The position numbers and the translations under genes are program-made. The notes beneath the pieces were generated by a model, which saw nothing but the letters and a program-made list of their open reading frames with translations, ran no database searches and had not been told where the DNA came from. Positions 1-10,460 of a stretch of 64,000 bases of DNA are shown here, in pieces (position 1 is the first letter of the stretch; each line of letters opens with the position of its first letter). Source of the stretch: Iris pallida (Eukaryota; Streptophyta; Magnoliopsida; Asparagales; Iridaceae); the NCBI GenBank assembly GCA_029216955.1, contig JANAVB010033216.1:7489138-7553137 (forward strand), in the 5' to 3' direction.

Positions 1-1399
1 GCTGTATCGGCGGTCCCTGCTGCCGAAACATCTGAGCTTGCATCATGAACGGGCGCTGTGCCAACGGCCTCACTGCTACCGCTGGTCCTCGATATTGTCC
101 TGCCCCTGGTGCTGGCAGAGTAGGAAACTGTTGTACTGGTCCTCCTGACCTCGAATTCATGGGACATATGGTAACCCGATGATCTGGGTTTCCACATATC
201 AAACACTGCCCGTTCAATGTCCGACACACATCTCTAGTGTGCCCTACCTTCCCACAATAAGTGCAGTCCGCTGGGGGTTGCTGGTTCTTCCTCTGTTGCT
301 GTTGCTGCTGCCTGACTGGTGGTGCTGGCCCTCGTACTGCTACATCGTGAATGCGAATGCCAGGGGACGGTGCTGTTGCTCGGGGCGCTGCTCCCCCTCA
401 TACTTCAATCTGACTGTGGGATCTCTTCTGACCTCCAGTCCTTGCCGTAATCCTCTGAACGGTTATCTCATGCCTTCGAGTCGCCGTCAATACTTCATCA
501 AAAGTCTGGTAATTGTGCCCCTCTATCAATTGCAAGAGCTCAAGATGAAACCCTTGCTGGAACCTCATAGCCCTCTGGCTCTCTGTTGCTACCATCTCTG
601 GGGCGAACCTACTCAATCTGCAGAACTCCGCTGCATAAGCATCTACCGTCTTGTCGGCCTGCCTGAGGTTGATAAACTTCTGTTGTAGCTCAAACTGCGC
701 CACAACTCCATAGTACTTTGTCTTGAATCTTGCTGTAAAATCGTCCCAAGCCACAGGACGTCTGATGCCTACCTCCTCTGATTCCCACCAATCACGTGCG
801 AGATCCTGAAGTAACAACTTCACCTGATCCACACGTTCTTCTGCCGGCACCTTAGCGGCTGTCAAAATGGCCTCAATATCCTTAAGCCATGCATCTGCTG
901 AGATGGCATCCTCCGTGCCTTCGAAACGGCGGGGGTTGTACTTGCAAAACCTGGCTAACGCTCCTGAATCTGTTCTCACTCCTCTTTCCAGAGCCGTTTG
1001 CAATCCTTGGTTGAGCAACACATTCTGCTCTTGTAACTGAGCGTGCATGCGTTGCTGGGCCAACATCTGATGTTGCTGAGTAGCCATCATCCCCCTCATG
1101 ATCTCCAGAAGGGCTGGTGTGTCTACTTCCACAGGGGTAGGTGGAACTGTTGGTGGTGGTGGAACATCCGGATACTGCGGTCCAGCTGCTGCTTCCACTA
1201 TTACTTCTTCTTGGATGGTCTCTTGAGTTAGTACCGGCCCTTGTTGCTGACCAACATGGTCAGGTTGTCCGTGTTGCCCTTGTTGTTGTTGCCCAGTCCT
1301 GACAGATGCGGATGAGGTGCCCCTAAGAAAAGGGACAAGAGAACAATCAAACGATCGGACTGGAAAGATCAATAAAGTCAAAGGATACCGGAATGTCAA
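1..1399 (-). pseudogene. Ty3/Gypsy gag, minus strand, one internal stop, runs off the left edge
   Basis: The reading frame from 1399 down to 401 encodes a Gypsy gag: a Gln/Pro-rich N-terminal part, then a retrotransposon gag core (FEGTEDAISADAWLKDIE, DWWES, WDDFTARFKTKYY, VDAYAAEFCRLSRF). A TGA at 400-398 stops the frame. The same frame then stays open to base 1 and carries two CCHC zinc knuckles between 265 and 164 (CTYCGKVGHTRDVC and CLICGNPDHRVTIC). A single C-to-T change at a CGA codon would give this stop, so a methyl-C deamination is the simplest explanation. The ATG at 1399 may not be the true start: on the minus strand a pyrimidine tract ending CTTAG near 1322 looks like a 3' splice site. 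Gag packages the element RNA. Protease and pol would lie left of the window. Confidence 0.85.
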
Positions 1400-1519
1400 G
1401 CTAGAGTCGAGAGTAACGAATCATGAGATCAAGGGGAAACATGTGTGATTGAGACATCCTATAAATTAAAACACCCCACAAGTCTGAAACCAGACCTGCA
1501 TGGGCCACCACTAAAACCT

Positions 1520-4405
1520 TGTCACGCCCCAGAACCAGAATACTGGAGAGCGGGAGAATGACTCAGCCAGCTACGTATTACGGGTAGATGAATACCGTAT
1601 AATACGATCAATGCTGTCTAAAAGACAAGGGGGTGCATACTACATGAAAGTCTCGCTATGGTCACTTCACATCTATTGTCTCAATCATTCAAACAAGAAG
1701 CAATAACAGAGAATATTTAAGAATAAGCAATAAGGCGTCCCAAACGCTTAGTCAAAATGTTCTTGAGATCTGGCTTTACAAAACATAGCCAGATGATATA
1801 GCAACATATACACAATTGTTATCAGCTGCAGTCTGACTTAATTACAATTATGTAAAAGTAAGTACAAGACAATCCGACTAACATGTCGGTGCCAAGCGGC
1901 AAAATGTAAAGTAATTAACAAAACGAGCGGGAAAGTAAGGAACCCACTCGAGTCCTCCTGCGATTATTCCTCTAGTATTGACCATCTTGGAGGTAGAAGT
2001 AAGCTGAGTCCTCGGGGACCGGCTCTAAATCTGGCCATGCAAAACCAGAGAGGTTAGACCTCTAATAGCAAGTACCACAAGGAAGCACGATATGAGGAAT
2101 TTAAACCAGTGCATAAGCGAATATAATAATAGATCTCTGCTTGCTACTGGGATTCACGTAACATCACGACAGTTCGAACCAACTTCCCAACCAAACAAGG
2201 ACAGAAGTTGGCCCGTCATGTCCTGATGCTCTGATCATCTCAGTTAGGTAACATAGTAGGTATAGTACACAAACAAATCAACTTAAACGGCCATCCAACT
2301 CCTACGGCTTACTACTGTGAGTCTCAAGTTATCATGGAATTATGCAATAAGGATTTCTCAGTTCTTACTATGGGCAAGCAAGGCTAGTCTATCCAATCAA
2401 TCAATTACGCCAATCATGAATTAGACGAGTCCCTGCGGGACGTCCGTCATCAATATACAATATACAATAATATAAGCAGATACCGCTCCCTGCCCGTGTG
2501 GCAGATTTACAGTATCTGTGGGAACCAGCCGGCCTGTTGGACACTAATAGTCCCAAAAAGGGCTGTCATGTAATAACTCGGGAATCCATTCTCTCCATGT
2601 AATCATTATTTTATTTAACTTAGTAGCCTCTATGTTAAGTGAAATCCCATGCCGTGGGTCATGGTCATTCAGAATGAGTACTTCCGTACAAGTACGATAT
2701 GCCCAGCTCTACAACGATACCCGTGCGGTTAGGTTGTAGGTCTCACATAGCGTAATGCAACAATTAAAACTAACTACGGAATAATCATGCCTTGACCATA
2801 AAGTACACATGCTGCTTTCGTAAAATAAATAAATAAATTGTAGCCTGCATGTATCTATATGCCAATATTTGGGATTGGCCAATCGATTTCAATAGTTCAT
2901 AGTTGATATGAACGTGTCTTATTCCATTTAATTCAATAAGACGACTAGCCAGTCTCTTAGTTCCAACTAGGAACGCATGTCAATTATAAATTAAGATAAC
3001 AATCAATGTTAATTAATGCCAAATTCGGAAAATAAAATCCATCTCATGCGGTTGGAAAATAAAAATCTCATGCGGCTGAGGAATGAGATTGGGAAATAAA
3101 TAATCCATGCGACTGAGAAATGAGATTGGAAAATAATTAATCCATGCGGCTGAGAAATGAGATTCGCGGCTGTAAAATGAGATTGGAAAATAAATAATCT
3201 ATGCGGCTGAAAAATGAGATTGGAAAATAATTAATCCATGCGGCTGAAAAATGAGATTGGGAAATAAATAATCCATGCGGCTGAAAAATGACATTGGAAA
3301 ATAATTAATCCATACGGCTGAGAAATGAGATTCTCATGCGGCTGTAAAATGAGATTGAAAAATAAATAATCTATACGGCTGAGAAATGAGATTGGGAAAT
3401 AATTAATCCATGCGGCTGAAAAATGAGATTCTCATGCGGCTGTGAAATGAGATTGGAAAATAAATAATCTATACGGCTGAGAAATGAGATTGGGAAATAA
3501 TTAATCCATGCGGCTGAGAAATAAGATTCTCATGCGGCTGTGAAATGAGATTGGAAAATAAATAATCTATGCGACTGAGAAATGAGATTGGGAAATAATT
3601 AATCCATGCGGCTGAGAAATGAGATTCTCATGCGGCTGTGAAATGAGATTGAGAAATAAATAATCCATGCGGCTGAGGAATGAGATTGGAAAATAATTAA
3701 TCCATGCGGCTGAGAAATGAGATTCTCATGCGGCTGTGAAATGAGAGATCCATCTTCTCAGAAAACCTGAGAAGGATGGAACCCTTGGCTTCCAAGCTCC
3801 ATAAAACCTTCATCGTAAGTCCAAATTTGGACTTCCATAGGTCAAAACGGGGTAGAACGAAATTCTCTACAACATGAAACCATCAAAACTTAGAAATAAC
3901 AATGTTAAATAGATCAAAATCCAAAAAATCTGAAAATACTATAAACTTAGATCTAGAAGAATTTAGCCATAGAAATTAAAAATGCCAAACACTAAAGTGT
4001 CTTAGAATATTGAGAGGAAGACAATGGAACAAAAAAATGGAGATCCATCAAGAAGCAAGTTGGCACTTGCCTATCTCTTCTAGGTTGGTGGGAGAGTTAT
4101 GAGGAAGAAGAAGAGTAATGAAGAGAGAGAAAGGGTTTGGGACTTTAAATGGGGTGGTGGTAGGTGGGAGTTTATTTCGGTTCATGATGAACCAACATAA
4201 TTAAACCAATCTGAGCCGAACCCATAGCAAAGCTAAAGCAGAGTATAAAAGCAGAAAGTAAAGTACAGAAATGAAATTGCAGGAAATTAATTAACATAAA
4301 ATTAAAGGGATTTAAATACAGAGCAATACATGATAAATATAAAATATTTATATTTAAACAGTACATGCATTCTAAAAATACGTATTCTGGGAATGGAAAG
4401 TGACA
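1520..4405 (-). mobile_element. 5' LTR of the minus-strand Gypsy element
   Basis: On the minus strand the segment starts TGTCACTTTCCATTCC at 4405 and ends GGGGCGTGACA at 1520, a terminal form typical of plant Gypsy LTRs. The other Gypsy LTRs in this window end in the same way (GGGTCGTGACA). The gag lies directly downstream, so this is the 5' LTR and the partner is outside the window. Bases 1508-1519 should hold the primer site, but they match the usual initiator-Met site poorly. The right boundary rests only on the TG...CA ends; no TSD can be tested. Confidence 0.6.
3044..3745. repeat. 37-bp minisatellite inside the Gypsy LTR
   Basis: About 20 units share the core CATGCGGCTGAGAAATGAGATT. The full unit is about 37 bp and alternates with shorter units of about 24 bp, giving a loose higher-order period near 98 bp. 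Units differ by single substitutions (ATGCGGCTG versus ATACGGCTG; GAGAAATG versus GTGAAATG). No reading frame or Cas gene is associated, and units are directly adjacent without spacers. Confidence 0.85.
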
Positions 4406-4998
4406 ACAGTTAAGTTATTATTTAAAAAGATTTAATTTCTTATTTTTTATAATTCAATTATAACCAAATTAATTTAATAAAATAAAAATTATGGACAATT
4501 TTAATTCACTTGACATGGGGTTACCACTGCAATTTTTGTCTTAAATGCAATAAATTTGGACTTCCTTACATATTGCACATTACTTCTCGATTGAGAGGAT
4601 AAACTGTTCGTATATAGTGAGGATATGATTTTAGCAACAACATTAGGAGATAAAAATAGAAATAACTGACATACCAAAAAAAAGAAATATATAACATTTT
4701 TTTTCTTTTTCATAAGGTGCACATACTTTCTACGCTAAAATTCTGTCAAATTCTACCATCTATACGCCACAATTCCAATTTAAGCGTTAGAGTAGCAACA
4801 TGAATTACCCTGCCTCTAACGTTTGTTTATAGACACAGACTTCCAGTGTTCAAAGAGGGATTCTCATACTTCCACCCCACTCACCATCTAACTCGACTAG
4901 TCCGGTGGCGATAAAATATCATTGAATACCATACATGAATTCTATATTTCGAAAAACACACTGTGTTATACCAAATGGTGAAAGGTATAAACCTAAAA
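4406..4998. other. AT-rich intergenic DNA
   Basis: AT-rich sequence between the Gypsy LTR and the next element. I see no coding potential, RNA gene or clear repeat boundary in it. Confidence 0.5.
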
Positions 4999-6268
4999 GT
5001 TTAGATTATTTATAAGAATACATCAAAAGTTGATCAGGGCTAGCCTAAAGCTAACTCTAATTTATTTATAAGTTTGCCATTGAAAAAATTATTCAGGACT
5101 AATCCAAATGTAAGTATATAAGTCAATTTTTTTTTTTTGCTCTCTTTTCCTTCCTCACAAGAAGAAGAAGTTTCTCACAAGAAGAACAAGAAGAAAGAAG
5201 AACAAGAACAAGAAGAACATCTCTTTTTCCAAACCCTAGTTTTTTTTCTCTCTTCTAATTTCTCATATCTCTTTCTCCAAACCCTAGTTTATTTTTCTTT
5301 CTTCTTGTTTGGGCAATATGAATGAAATCCTAGTTGTAGAAGAAATTATGTTGTCAAATCTATTAATCAATTTTTCTTCATTAATAGAAGAAATTATGGA
5401 TGAAATCCTAGTTGTAGAAGAAATTATGGATGAAACCCTAGTTGTAGAAGAAATTGGTCCATATCAGGGCTGCCACAATTTTTGACAGTCCTAGAAGTAT
5501 TGATGACTGCCAGAAATTATGGCAATTCTGAAATGGACTTGCTGTACAACATGACTGCCACAATTCTGGCAGTCCTAGAATTATTGAGGACTATCAGGAA
5601 TTGTGGCAGTCCTGAAATGGACTTGTTGTACAACATGACTGCCACAATTGCTGACTGTCCTAGAAGTATTGAGGACTGCCATAAATTGTGGCAGTCCTGA
5701 AAGGGACTTGCTTACAGTAAGTCCATTTCAAGACGACCATAATTCCTGGCAGTCATAAAGTTGAAATTGTCGAATGAAAAAACATATGTTAGGGTCTAGT
5801 TCCATCTTGATAATGGAGTGAAATATATATTTTAGGATTTATTTTCATGCATTCTTTGTGAGGAAAGAAGTATTAGGGTTTGTACATTGTTTGTGAGAAG
5901 CCTTTGGGTGCCATCGAAATTGAGAATGAGAAGGAAACTAAGATTTTGATGAAAATGGTGAGGATGGAAATGGTGGAGAAGAATAAGAAGATGAGAAGAA
6001 AACTAGGATTTTGATGGAGATGGTGATGATGGAAATGGTGGAGAAGAAGAAGAAGATGATGATGATGAGAGGAAATATGGTTTGGAAGAGAGAGAGAGTG
6101 AAATGTGAAAATGAAACTCAAAATTGGGATTTGGGAGGGGGGTGTTGGGTTGGGACAACTAGTGAAATAATGGGATGTCCTGAATAATTTCTCCTCAAAC
6201 ATGGGCTTGTCCCAATTCGGACTAGCCCTGTTCAGCTTTTGATGTGTCCTTACAAATAATCAAAGTTT
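4999..6268. mobile_element. Non-autonomous DNA transposon with about 100-bp inverted ends
   Basis: The left end (GATTATTTATAAGAATACAT, then CAAAAG and CAGGGCTAG, 4999-5043) is an imperfect inverted copy of the right end (6221-6268). A second inner block, AAATTATTCAGGAC near 5090, is mirrored near 6177. There is no transposase. The interior holds A/G-rich tracts and a small tandem array. I could not fix a TSD, so the superfamily is open; long TIRs favour a Mutator-like element. Confidence 0.5.
5466..5712. repeat. Three tandem units of about 87 bp, each able to fold into a hairpin
   Basis: Each unit contains GACTGCCACAATT, GGCAGTCCTAGAA, ATTGAGGACTGCC, TTGTGGCAGTCCTGAAA and GGACTTG. The GGCAGTCC and GGACTGCC blocks are inverted relative to each other, so every unit can form a stem. 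The array lies in the middle of the TIR element. Confidence 0.6.
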
Positions 6269-6828
6269 AATGTATGAGAATATTAATTTTAAAATATAAA
6301 ATATTCTAGAATACCACATGTTCCTTAAATTGGATGATATATGAGTATATTGAGGTTGGAGGACAAAGCTGAATAAATGACTAATGCTGTGACCATTATC
6401 AGAAAAAAATGGTTGCCACATAGGAATGACAAGCTTTCATTTCAAAAATCCTTCTCCAATGCAAATGTAGAATAAACCATGAAGTTGACATGACAATGAT
6501 ATGGCAAGGACAATGTGAAGTTGGTTGTCTAGATCTAGACAATGCACTTCACAATGACTTTGTCTCCACATCATCAATTATGAATAGAAATATTTATATA
6601 AAAAATGAAGAAGTGGAGTTGTCTTGGAAGTTGAAAAAATACTTTTTATTGTCTTCTCAATACTTTTGTATTGGAGAACACTTTTTTTTATCTCATTGTC
6701 TTGTGTGAATATCATCTTGCCACATATGAAAGACATTGTCTTGTGCCTCATGCCACATAGGAATCACAACACAAAACAAGACAATAGGGTTGGAGATGCT
6801 CTTATCAATGGAAAAAGTTAGGGAGAAA
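6269..6828. other. Intergenic DNA with a possible worn MITE
   Basis: AT-rich DNA with no plausible gene. CTTCTCCAATGC near 6451 and GGGTTGGAGATGCTCTTA near 6787 resemble the inverted ends of small hAT- or Tourist-type elements, but the rest does not pair well. I do not claim a defined element. Confidence 0.3.
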
Positions 6829-7058
6829 GAGTTAATTAGTTGTACCCCCTATGGTTTATACGCATTTTGGTAACTGTTTCCGTTGTTTTAAAAATAAAGA
6901 ACATTCCCTGATTTATAGAGTTAATTAATTGTACCCCTGGTGCATAGAAGAAAGTGAGTGGAAAATTAAGCACCCATAGGGGTGTTCTTTGTTTTTAAAA
7001 TAACAGAAACAGTTACCAAAATGCGTATAAATCATAGGAGGGTACAACTAATTAACTC
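6829..7058. mobile_element. Foldback MITE upstream of GT-1
   Basis: The two halves are near-perfect inverted copies. Both ends read GAGTTAATTAGTTGTACCC inward, followed by GCATTTTGGTAACTGTTTC. The whole 230 bp could fold into one long hairpin. It has no coding capacity. It ends about 375 bp before the GT-1 upstream ORFs, so it may lie in the GT-1 promoter. Confidence 0.75.
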
Positions 7059-7436
7059 AAGCGAAAAACCAAAATTTCTAAAAAAATAATAAATAAAGAT
7101 GAAGTAAACGTACCTTTAGTAATTTTCCACTAAAAAAGACCACATTACCATTAACTACCTCTGTCTCACTGATCGAGCTCTTTTGTCTCCCTCTCTCCTT
7201 TACATCCTTCCTTCTCCTTCCTTCCCCCTTTTCTCTAGAAATCCTATCCAGAATTAAATCCTCCAAACTTCCCCCTTTTTTTCCTCTCTCTCATCAATCT
7301 CTTCGAGTAATAAGCAAATCCCCTCCCCATTTACTCTCTCTCTCTCTCTCTCTAGATTCATCCACTCACTCTCTCTCTTTCTCCAAATTCAACCCCCTTC
7401 TGTCTCCTCTTCCCCCACTCCTCTCTCTCTGTCTCC
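7059..7436 (+). promoter_or_regulatory. Probable GT-1 promoter-proximal region and start of the 5' leader
   Basis: Pyrimidine-rich sequence with a CT microsatellite at about 7336-7355 and many CTCTCT runs up to 7432, as is common in plant 5' leaders. I see no convincing TATA box at a sensible distance, so the transcription start is not placed. Confidence 0.4.
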
Positions 7437-7552
7437 ATGGGTTTTCTTCCTCTCTCTCCATTACACAAAACCCACATCCCCAAATGGCCCATCTCCCTCT
7501 AGACCACCTCCTCCCCCTCCTACGAAGAAGAGACTCGTCGGCGTCGGCGTAG
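7437..7552 (+). promoter_or_regulatory. Two overlapping upstream ORFs in the GT-1 leader
   Basis: An ATG at 7437 in good context (CTCCATGG) opens 21 codons and stops with TAG at 7500-7502. A second ATG at 7484, in another frame, opens 22 codons and stops at 7550-7552. Both end before the GT-1 start at 7632. If transcription starts upstream of 7437, scanning ribosomes meet both. A hexamer array (GGCGTA, about 7540-7581) overlaps the end of the second ORF. Confidence 0.45.
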
Positions 7553-7631
7553 GCGTAGGCGTAGGCGTAGGCGTAGGCGACGGCATAGGAAGAAGAAGAA
7601 GAGGAAGGGATCCTCCCGAAGAAAGAAGGCC

Positions 7632-8163
7632 ATGTACCTGTCCGACAAGCCGCGGCACGCCGAGTTCTACAAGGAGGAGATGATGATCGACGGGGCGGGG
7701 GCCAGCAGCGACGGCGGGCAGCAGAGCGCCGGCGAGGAGCAGGAGCTGGAGCTGAGGGCCCCGAAGAAGCGGGCGGAGACGTGGGTCCAGGAGGAGACCC
7801 GGAGCCTGATCAGCCTACGGAGGGAGATGGACGGGATGTTCAACACCTCCAAGTCCAACAAGCACCTCTGGGAGCAGATATCGGCCAAGATGAGGGACCG
7901 CGGCTTCGACCGCTCCCCGACCATGTGCACGGACAAGTGGAGGAACCTGCTCAAGGAGTACAAGAAGGCCAAGCAGCAGTACAGGGGGAGCGGGGGCTCG
8001 GCCAAGATGTCCTACTACAAGCAGCTGGAGGAGCTGCTCAGGGAGAGGAGCAAGAACGCGTCGTCCGGCTACAAGACCCACACGACGACCGCCGCTGCTG
8101 CCGCGGCCGCCGCCGCGGCGGCGTTGGGGAAGGTTGATGCCTATATGCAGTTCAATGATAAAG
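7632..8163 (+). CDS. GT-1: GT-1 trihelix transcription factor, exon 1 (gene spans 7632-43351)
   Basis: This exon encodes residues 1-177 plus one base of codon 178. The protein is a plant trihelix factor that binds GT elements in promoters, such as light-regulated ones, in the nucleus. [18 protein letters not shown] starts the trihelix domain (residues 44-140), with the three spaced tryptophans W51, W80 and W103 and the family motif [14 protein letters not shown] run of 11 alanines (154-164) follows; I recall no such run in Arabidopsis GT-1. [16 protein letters not shown] at the N-terminus resembles the start I recall for Arabidopsis GT-1, which supports this ATG. The 377-aa total compares with about 406 aa in Arabidopsis. 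The donor GT is at 8164. The exon is GC-rich against an AT-rich background. The closest alternative is the paralogue GT-4. Confidence 0.95.
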
Positions 8164-8879
8164 GTATAATTAATTGGAATATTCTCCACTCAACAATACA
8201 ACTACAGTCAGCGTCAGTATATTTGCTGTACAGAGAAAAATATAGATGCTGATATAGATATCCTAGATTCTAGATGACCTATTTTGTTTGTAATCTGGGC
8301 TGGATTATAGTTGTATTTTTGGTGTTTATCTATTATATTTACCGTTTTACCTTCTTTGGAAAAAAAGAAGAATACAACTACAATGAAGATGTACTCATCA
8401 CTCAATCTATAAATACAGACCGTATGTAAACGACACGGATAATCTATAATAGTCATAAAATAGGTGCAAAACACACCAAAAATAGTATTGAGTCGATCTC
8501 CTGATTTGACACTAAATTCATATTCTTCTACAGTTTCTTTTTTTGTTTTGTTAGTTAGTTAGGTGGTGTTTTTCCCCACTTATTAGTGGCGCCACTTACA
8601 AGTGGTTCAAAATGCTATTTGTTTTTGTGACTTACAAGTTATTCATATGTTTGATGTAATTTAAAAATTTACCATTATATCCTTGTGTTCAAAAAATTAA
8701 TATAATTGTTATAGCTCCTTATCTAAACAAAGTTATTTTTATATGCATATGATGCCATCAAATTTAATCACATGGATTATTGATACCAAGGTAATATTAA
8801 AATTTAAATTGTCATACATAATTTTGTAAGTCTTTAAACACGTAAGTTAAGCTTGAAACATTAATAACACATCAATTTA

Positions 8880-9569
8880 GAAACATTTCGTCAATTTAGT
8901 TACGAAAAGCGATCATGTAAGATTGGTCTCCAGCAGGATTGTCATCCACACGAGAATCACTATCCACTGGAATATCATTGTTCACTAACATATCAATTTT
9001 CACATGAAAGTTATGCACAACCGTGCATGCAATGACTATTCTCCTTGGGTGATGAATTTGTACGATGGCATCAATGTCAATATGGGAAACCTTGCCTTAA
9101 GTATACCAAATACCTTCTCAATAACATTTCTCTGTTGGGAGTGATTAAACTTTTTCTCCTTATCACTAGGTCGGCCTCCACGTCGAAAACCTGCCAACCA
9201 ATACCTTTTTCCTTGATATGGAGTCATGAACCTTTTTGTGCGTGTACTCACATAGGTAGTACTTATCTGCAATAAAATCCATATGCATGTTTTTGGTAGA
9301 ATTATGATGCAAAATATTAACTACTATTAAATCAAATGTAATTATATTTATATTAACCTTGGAGAGGCATTGGATATGAAAGCCTCATTCCATATCGCCT
9401 CCTCATTCAACACCCTTGAGTCATGAGCTACACCTTCCCATCCGGCAACCACGTATACAAATTTCATATCAAAGTTGAGAATAGCATTGTCGACAAATTT
9501 GACAATATCACGTTCTTGGACTTCACTTGAAATTTCAGAGTACTTTGACATAGCAATGAATATGTTCAT
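8880..9569 (-). pseudogene. PIF/Harbinger DDE transposase, broken
   Basis: Reading down from 9569, the conserved pieces appear in family order: NAILNFDMKFVYVVAGWEGV and AHDSRVL (the first catalytic Asp region), then after a break YVSTRTKRFMTPYQGKRYW, FNHSQQRNVIEKVFGILKAR and FPIL, and finally HHPRRIVIACTVVHNF near 9010-9045. The family cuts and pastes its element as a DDE nuclease. The frame is disrupted between 9348 and 9272, where an AT-rich stretch lies (possibly an intron or an insertion). Confidence 0.8.
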
Positions 9570-9959
9570 GCGTGCATATTGATAAAATATGAATTTTCTT
9601 CTTCAATTTGAATATATCTTTGTTTGCTTAACGTACTCAAATTGGTTTGAAACTAGCCCAATAAGTTGTTCCATATCATCATCCTTGGATGCTTCCATTC
9701 TCTCTCTCTCTCTTTGATGAACTAGTGCGTGAGGTATCAACGTCACTATTCACTTAATACACCAAGAGGAGTTGAAGGTACATTTTCCTGAGTGAAGCTA
9801 CAACCGGTAAAGTAATCGTCCATGAATATTTGATTCTCCACTTCAAGTCCCTTATTCCCCGACTTATCTTCAACATGATCTAGTCCATCGTCTTTAAAAT
9901 GTGTCCCTGCAGTTCTCATGTAGATAGGGTGCCCACAAAAAATCTTTTCTAATTCATCC

Positions 9960-10460
9960 CTCTTCTCTAATGGAGCTTTCCTAAATTGTGCAACATCTTT
10001 GTTTTTTCTGTTTATAAGAAAAAAATGTAATAAATAAACACATACAATTTAAAAAAAAAATAATATGAATTTGATAAACTATATGAAAAACTTGCCTTAA
10101 CAATATCTTCCCATACATGATCATGCCAGTCAAATTCTCCACTTATGGAAATGAAACCATGCCCAGTCTTCTTTGTAAGAATACGACGAAGAGAGTACTC
10201 CTCAAGTTGTCCCAACAGTTTTTCAACATCTTTTGATTAATGTCCAAGTCGGGATACTTTTCTTTCAGTGAAACAACCATATTTGACCAGGAAGTAATTT
10301 TAAGGGACGCCCTTTAATGGCCACAAGTATTAACTTCATGTAAACCATTGCAAAAAAAAAAAAAAAAACCCTTCATGTAAACACATATCAATGAAGTCTT
10401 TTGCTAATGTGGGATTTTTCTTCCATACTTGCTCCCCTTTAGCTTGGGCATCATCTTGCT
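9960..10460 (-). pseudogene. PIF/Harbinger ORF1, Myb/SANT-like protein, broken
   Basis: Pieces on the minus strand match the DNA-binding partner protein of Harbinger elements: LAKDFIDMCLHE near 10400, then SLKEKYPDLDINQKMLKNCW and DNLR near 10240, then RRILTKKTGHGF and HDHVWEDIVKAS at 10190-10095. These follow the family pattern of a SANT-like fold followed by a conserved Trp block. Frameshifts and a poly(A) insertion break the frame. Confidence 0.65.
10334..10382. repeat. 25-bp poly(A) insert flanked by a 12-bp duplication
   Basis: CTTCATGTAAAC occurs at 10334-10345 and again at 10371-10382. Between the copies lies CATTGC followed by 17 A and CCC. This looks like a target site duplication around a minute poly(A) insertion inside the Harbinger ORF1 remnant. 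Confidence 0.55.

Noticed and set aside
3044..3745. CRISPR-like array
   Set aside because: Units are adjacent and vary together, with no unique spacers, and this is plant LTR DNA; it is a minisatellite.
7667..8189. Long open frames on the other strand and in other frames over GT-1 exon 1
   Set aside because: They are shadows of a GC-rich coding exon with a clear trihelix domain on the + strand.
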